A stretch of DNA of 64,000 nt. Origin: Pseudomonas sp. FP2309. Its GTDB lineage: Bacteria > Pseudomonadota > Gammaproteobacteria > Pseudomonadales > Pseudomonadaceae. The stretch spans positions 3,773,501-3,837,500 of the forward strand of contig NZ_CP117439.1 of NCBI RefSeq assembly GCF_030687575.1, given 5' to 3'. Position numbers and translations under genes: made by a program. Each line of letters opens with the position of its first letter. The stretch's first letter is position 1. Under the pieces are notes generated by a model. That model saw only the letters and a list, made by a program, of their open reading frames with translations. It searched no databases and had not been told where the DNA came from. Positions 60,814 to 64,000 of the stretch are shown in pieces.

Positions 60814-63800
60814 CTAAGGCAACTCGCACACCGCCAGTTTGTCGACCTCCAGTGCCGCGCGGGTCAGGCGCTCAATCTCAATTTCCTCGGCGACCCGTTG
60901 CTCCCTGAGGACGCTATTCATGCGGGTACGGTAGGTTTCGCTGTCGAGATCCAAGGCCTGATCGAACACCTCGCGCATGCGGGTATCGAACGGTTCGTTG
61001 AGGGTTTCGAAACGGGTGGCGTGGATTTTCTTGAGGTAGCTCTGCCAAAACGGTAACTCACCTAGAAAGCGCAGCAGCGCAGGCGTCAGCTCGGCGGCCC
61101 GCACGGTGGCTTCAGCGGCGTTCAACTGCGCCGGTGTGACACCGCTCAAACTGGCATAGCGCATATGCCTGGGTTGGCCCGGCAAATAAAACATGTCGGC
61201 CAGGCCCGTGCGGTAGGCCAGGCTGACTTCCAACGGATCAGTGCCCGGATTGTCGAGGCTGTGGGAGCGCGCGATGCTTTCCAGTCGATCGAGTCGGTAC
61301 AGGCCCTGACCCAAAGCCAGCAGTGCTTTGGCGGAAACGTGCCCACCCTCGATCTGGAGACCGGCGTCGCTGATTTCCACCAGTATCTCCAGGCTGCTGA
61401 AGTTCAACGCGGCGGCGTCATCGCAGTTGATCGGTGTCGCAGCGCGTTCGAACACTTCAGTCGCCAGTTCCGCACGCTGGCCGGTGGCTTCGAGCACACG
61501 CCAGACCCGGCGTGTCATGTCTTCGCGCACGTGCTCGGTGTCTGCCGAGCCGCCCAGTTCAGCCAGCAGCTTGAACAGCCCATCACTGTCCTTGTCGTCG
61601 CGCAGCATCAGCCAGAGGTCATTTTTCTGCGGGTAATCGGGCAGGCGCGGGTCGGGCATCCACAACTCACGGGCGGCCTGTTCGTTAAGGCGCGCGATAT
61701 CGTCTTCAAAATAGCCCAGGCCGGTTCCGGTTTGCCGGCGGTAGTCGGTCAACTGCGACAGCGTCGAGGACGACAGCGGGTTGTGGCGCAGGTTGATCGC
61801 CTGGGTACGCTGGCGAGGCGCGCGGAACAGCCAGTCCGGCAGGCGGCTGATGTCGTTCTGGCGCAGGTCGACCGTTTCCAGGAACGGCAAGCGCCATAAG
61901 CCTTCGGGAAAGGTCTTGAGCCGGCAATCACGCAGGATCAAGCGGCGCAGGTCGAACAGGTGGTCCAGTGGCGGCGGATCGACCAGCCGGTTGCCGGCCA
62001 GGCTCAACACCCGCAGGTTGCGCAAGTCGGCAAGCTTGGCGCGGGTGTACACCGTCAGCTCAAGGTTATTGTGGTCCAGGTACAGCGCTTCGAGGTGGGG
62101 CATGTGCGACAGCGCCTCGGGCAGTCGCGTCAGGCGGTTGCTCGACAGGTCCAGGGACTTGAGCCCTTTGAAATACTTGAGGAAATAGGCCGCTTCATCG
62201 CCGACGTCCATATTTTTCAGGGTCAGGTGGCGCACGTGATCAAAATTGACCACCGGCGGCAATGTCGGCAGCGCCCCCACCCGCATGCCGTCGAGCGCCA
62301 GCCGCGAATCTTCACCCAGCCCGGTCAGGCGTCGCCAGCACTGCTCCAATTGCTGCGCCGCGTGCTTGCGGCTCAGGCGCGCCTCTACCAACGGCTCATT
62401 GATGCGTTCCAACCCGGCCCGGTCGTTGCGCCAGGCATCGAGCGTGCGGTGCAGCGCCTCAAAGGACAGTTGCAACAGCTTGACCACATGGGCGCGGGCC
62501 AGATGGTCCTCGCCCAACCCTTCGATCAGCCCCGACGCCTGAACCTCGTTGAGCATGGGGTAGAGTGTTTGCACCTTGCGGATCAGTTGCCGCGGCTGCA
62601 ACGTCGTGGCCGGGGGAGCCGCCTGCATGCAACCCAGTTGCGATGGCGCCAGGGGTTCGGGTGCAGGCTCACGCAGGTATCCACCCACATGGTCGCGCGC
62701 TTCAGCGACCAGCAAGCGCAGCTTGGCCTGCAGTTGCGCAGCGCCCTGCTCACCGCTGGAATAGATGCCCAGCCGGCTGCGCTGCAACGCTGACAAGCTG
62801 CCCAGCAGCGCCTGGTAAAACCCTGACGGCCCAGGCACCGGGGCGTGCAGGGCCTGCCCTTGCGCGTCGAACAGCTGATAGCCACGTTCGGACGTGACCA
62901 GCGTATGCAACACGCCGGTCGATGCCTCTGCGCGCTCGGCCAGCAACGCGCCGTCCAGGGCCCCGGCACGCAGTTGCACATGGATTTCCCGCGGCCAATG
63001 GGGCAGGCGCCCGAGCAAGCCGATCGCCAGGCGTTCGGTCGGCGCCGTGGCCAATGGGGGTAAATACAGCCCCGCCACCGCGCGATCCTCCACCAACGCA
63101 TGTAACGCCTGCCGCGCTCGTGCGTGCAGGCGGCGCGGCACACGTTCGGTATTGCGCAGCAGTTGGCGGTCGACGGACGAAGTTTCGCCCAACAATTCCT
63201 GGGCCACGCCCGTCGGCAACTGCGGGAAGCGTTTCTTGAGCAAGGCGACACTGCCTTCGGCAAGCGGGTCATAGTCTCGGTAGAGTTGCTCGAACAGTGT
63301 CTGATAATGGCGCTTGACGCTGGCCAGCAAACGCACCGACAGCCGCTGCTGCAACTGCTCGGGCGCGACGTCTGCGCCCAGCAGCGTGCGGCGTTCTTCG
63401 TCGCTCAGGGCATCAAGCAGGATCTGGGTCAATTGACCGTCCTTGAGTTGCTGTTCGCTGACATGGATGCTCAGGTCTTCGTAATCGAACGGGGCGGTGT
63501 CCGGATAACGCTTGAGCAAGTTGCCGCTCTCATCCAGCAATTCGAAAAAGCGCCCCCTGGGCCAGCCGTCCAGCAGCGGCAACGCAGTCATTTGCACGCG
63601 CGCGGTGCTTGGCTGGCCCTGGCCGTGATAGTCCAACTGCCAAAGCAGGTCGCGAATAGTCTGGTCCAACCGCCAGCGCGCCACGCTGTCGCGCAGCCGC
63701 GACGGCAACGCCTGGTTTTGCTCGACGAGCAGGCGCAAATCATGCAGTCGGCAGTGGGTGGCGGTGATGATTTCGGCCAGTCGGCCGTCCGGCAGCGAAT

Positions 63801-64000
63801 TCACCCCCGGCGACAGGCGTTCGAACGCATAGGTCGGCGTGCGCCATTGATCCACCCGCTCGCCCATGTGGCGCCAGCCACCGGCGTCATTGTGCTCAAG
63901 CGGCGGGCTGTACGCTGCCTCACGCGAGGGATGCAGCACGCGCCAGCGGCTGATGGCAGGGTCATAAGACACCCGGTAGAACGCGCCGTCGATGGCGATA
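60814..64000 (-). CDS. LRR protein with NEL-type E3 ubiquitin ligase domain, 5' end beyond the window
   Basis: At least 1062 residues; the frame stays open through the right edge (DGAFYRVSYDPAISRW just inside), so the start is outside. Leucine-rich repeats occur at about residues 580-750 of the visible part (LKSLDLSSNRLTRLPEAL, LRVLSLAGNRL, LETVDLRQNDISRLP). The C-terminal 300 residues fit the NEL domain of IpaH/SspH-type ligases, with the CxD motif NCDDAAALNF (Cys codon 61423-61425). The N-terminal part resembles the large DUF6543-type region of pseudomonad NEL proteins. It would ubiquitinate host proteins if delivered. No type III secretion gene is in the window. Confidence 0.85.
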   Translation of the reverse strand, partial: IAIDGAFYRVSYDPAISRWRVLHPSREAAYSPPLEHNDAGGWRHMGERVDQWRTPTYAFERLSPGVNSLPDGRLAEIITATHCRLHDLRLLVEQNQALPSRLRDSVARWRLDQTIRDLLWQLDYHGQGQPSTARVQMTALPLLDGWPRGRFFELLDESGNLLKRYPDTAPFDYEDLSIHVSEQQLKDGQLTQILLDALSDEERRTLLGADVAPEQLQQRLSVRLLASVKRHYQTLFEQLYRDYDPLAEGSVALLKKRFPQLPTGVAQELLGETSSVDRQLLRNTERVPRRLHARARQALHALVEDRAVAGLYLPPLATAPTERLAIGLLGRLPHWPREIHVQLRAGALDGALLAERAEASTGVLHTLVTSERGYQLFDAQGQALHAPVPGPSGFYQALLGSLSALQRSRLGIYSSGEQGAAQLQAKLRLLVAEARDHVGGYLREPAPEPLAPSQLGCMQAAPPATTLQPRQLIRKVQTLYPMLNEVQASGLIEGLGEDHLARAHVVKLLQLSFEALHRTLDAWRNDRAGLERINEPLVEARLSRKHAAQQLEQCWRRLTGLGEDSRLALDGMRVGALPTLPPVVNFDHVRHLTLKNMDVGDEAAYFLKYFKGLKSLDLSSNRLTRLPEALSHMPHLEALYLDHNNLELTVYTRAKLADLRNLRVLSLAGNRLVDPPPLDHLFDLRRLILRDCRLKTFPEGLWRLPFLETVDLRQNDISRLPDWLFRAPRQRTQAINLRHNPLSSSTLSQLTDYRRQTGTGLGYFEDDIARLNEQAARELWMPDPRLPDYPQKNDLWLMLRDDKDSDGLFKLLAELGGSADTEHVREDMTRRVWRVLEATGQRAELATEVFERAATPINCDDAAALNFSSLEILVEISDAGLQIEGGHVSAKALLALGQGLYRLDRLESIARSHSLDNPGTDPLEVSLAYRTGLADMFYLPGQPRHMRYASLSGVTPAQLNAAEATVRAAELTPALLRFLGELPFWQSYLKKIHATRFETLNEPFDTRMREVFDQALDLDSETYRTRMNSVLREQRVAEEIEIERLTRAALEVDKLAVCELP

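Overview
The window looks like chromosome of a soil or plant-associated Pseudomonas of the fluorescens group. Evidence: high GC with strongly biased third positions, three copies of the GAGCGGGCTTG-type extragenic repeat, and a gene block (37.2-46.6 kb: heme-oxygenase-like protein, rbdA, ABC exporter, DsbA-like protein, trhO, bolA, DUF2059, fumC) in the order I recall for P. aeruginosa PA0862-PA0854. No database search was possible, so family names rest on motifs, length and context.

Layout. 0-4.4 kb: end of a gene, a NepI-like efflux pump, a DUF2986 protein, a YeeE/YedE thiosulfate-type transporter broken by one in-frame amber codon, a DUF1289 protein and a secreted nuclease. 4.6-8.6 kb: an iron-starvation sigma / anti-sigma / TonB receptor set with a Fur-box-like dyad. 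8.6-12.9 kb: a LysR regulator divergent from an RraA-type aldolase/decarboxylase, an aminotransferase and a dicarboxylate/amino-acid symporter, which together read as an uncharacterised import, transamination and cleavage route ending in pyruvate. 13.0-15.6 kb: an Hsp20 with a structured leader, and an ABC exporter.

15.7-33.8 kb is a genomic island in tRNA-Asn(GUU). A 91-bp perfect direct repeat (15725-15815 and 33681-33771) made of the tRNA 3' half and its terminator brackets 17.9 kb of mosaic DNA. No integrase remains; only a truncated ParA gene of the ICE type lies at the right end. Cargo: a CheY / CheC / PAS histidine kinase / response regulator operon, a small coupled ORF pair, a low-GC methyltransferase, a 1982-residue trimeric autotransporter followed by two overlapping genes (a 113-residue unknown and an IalB-like periplasmic protein), an EAL phosphodiesterase, and an NCS1 permease lying between two paralogous serine recombinases. 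Sensory signalling, c-di-GMP turnover and a giant adhesin sit together, so the island may be a surface-attachment module.

33.8-47.5 kb is core-like again: LysR with the L-lactate dehydrogenase LldD, a diguanylate cyclase behind a good sigma-54 promoter, the PA0862-PA0854-like block and an EamA transporter. 47.6-55.3 kb is a nine-gene chaperone-usher operon in Pap-type (pi-clade) order. 55.7-64 kb: a thiolase, a two-domain polyphosphate:AMP phosphotransferase, mnmC, and the C-terminal 1062 residues of a leucine-rich-repeat protein with a NEL-type E3 ubiquitin ligase domain that runs off the right edge.
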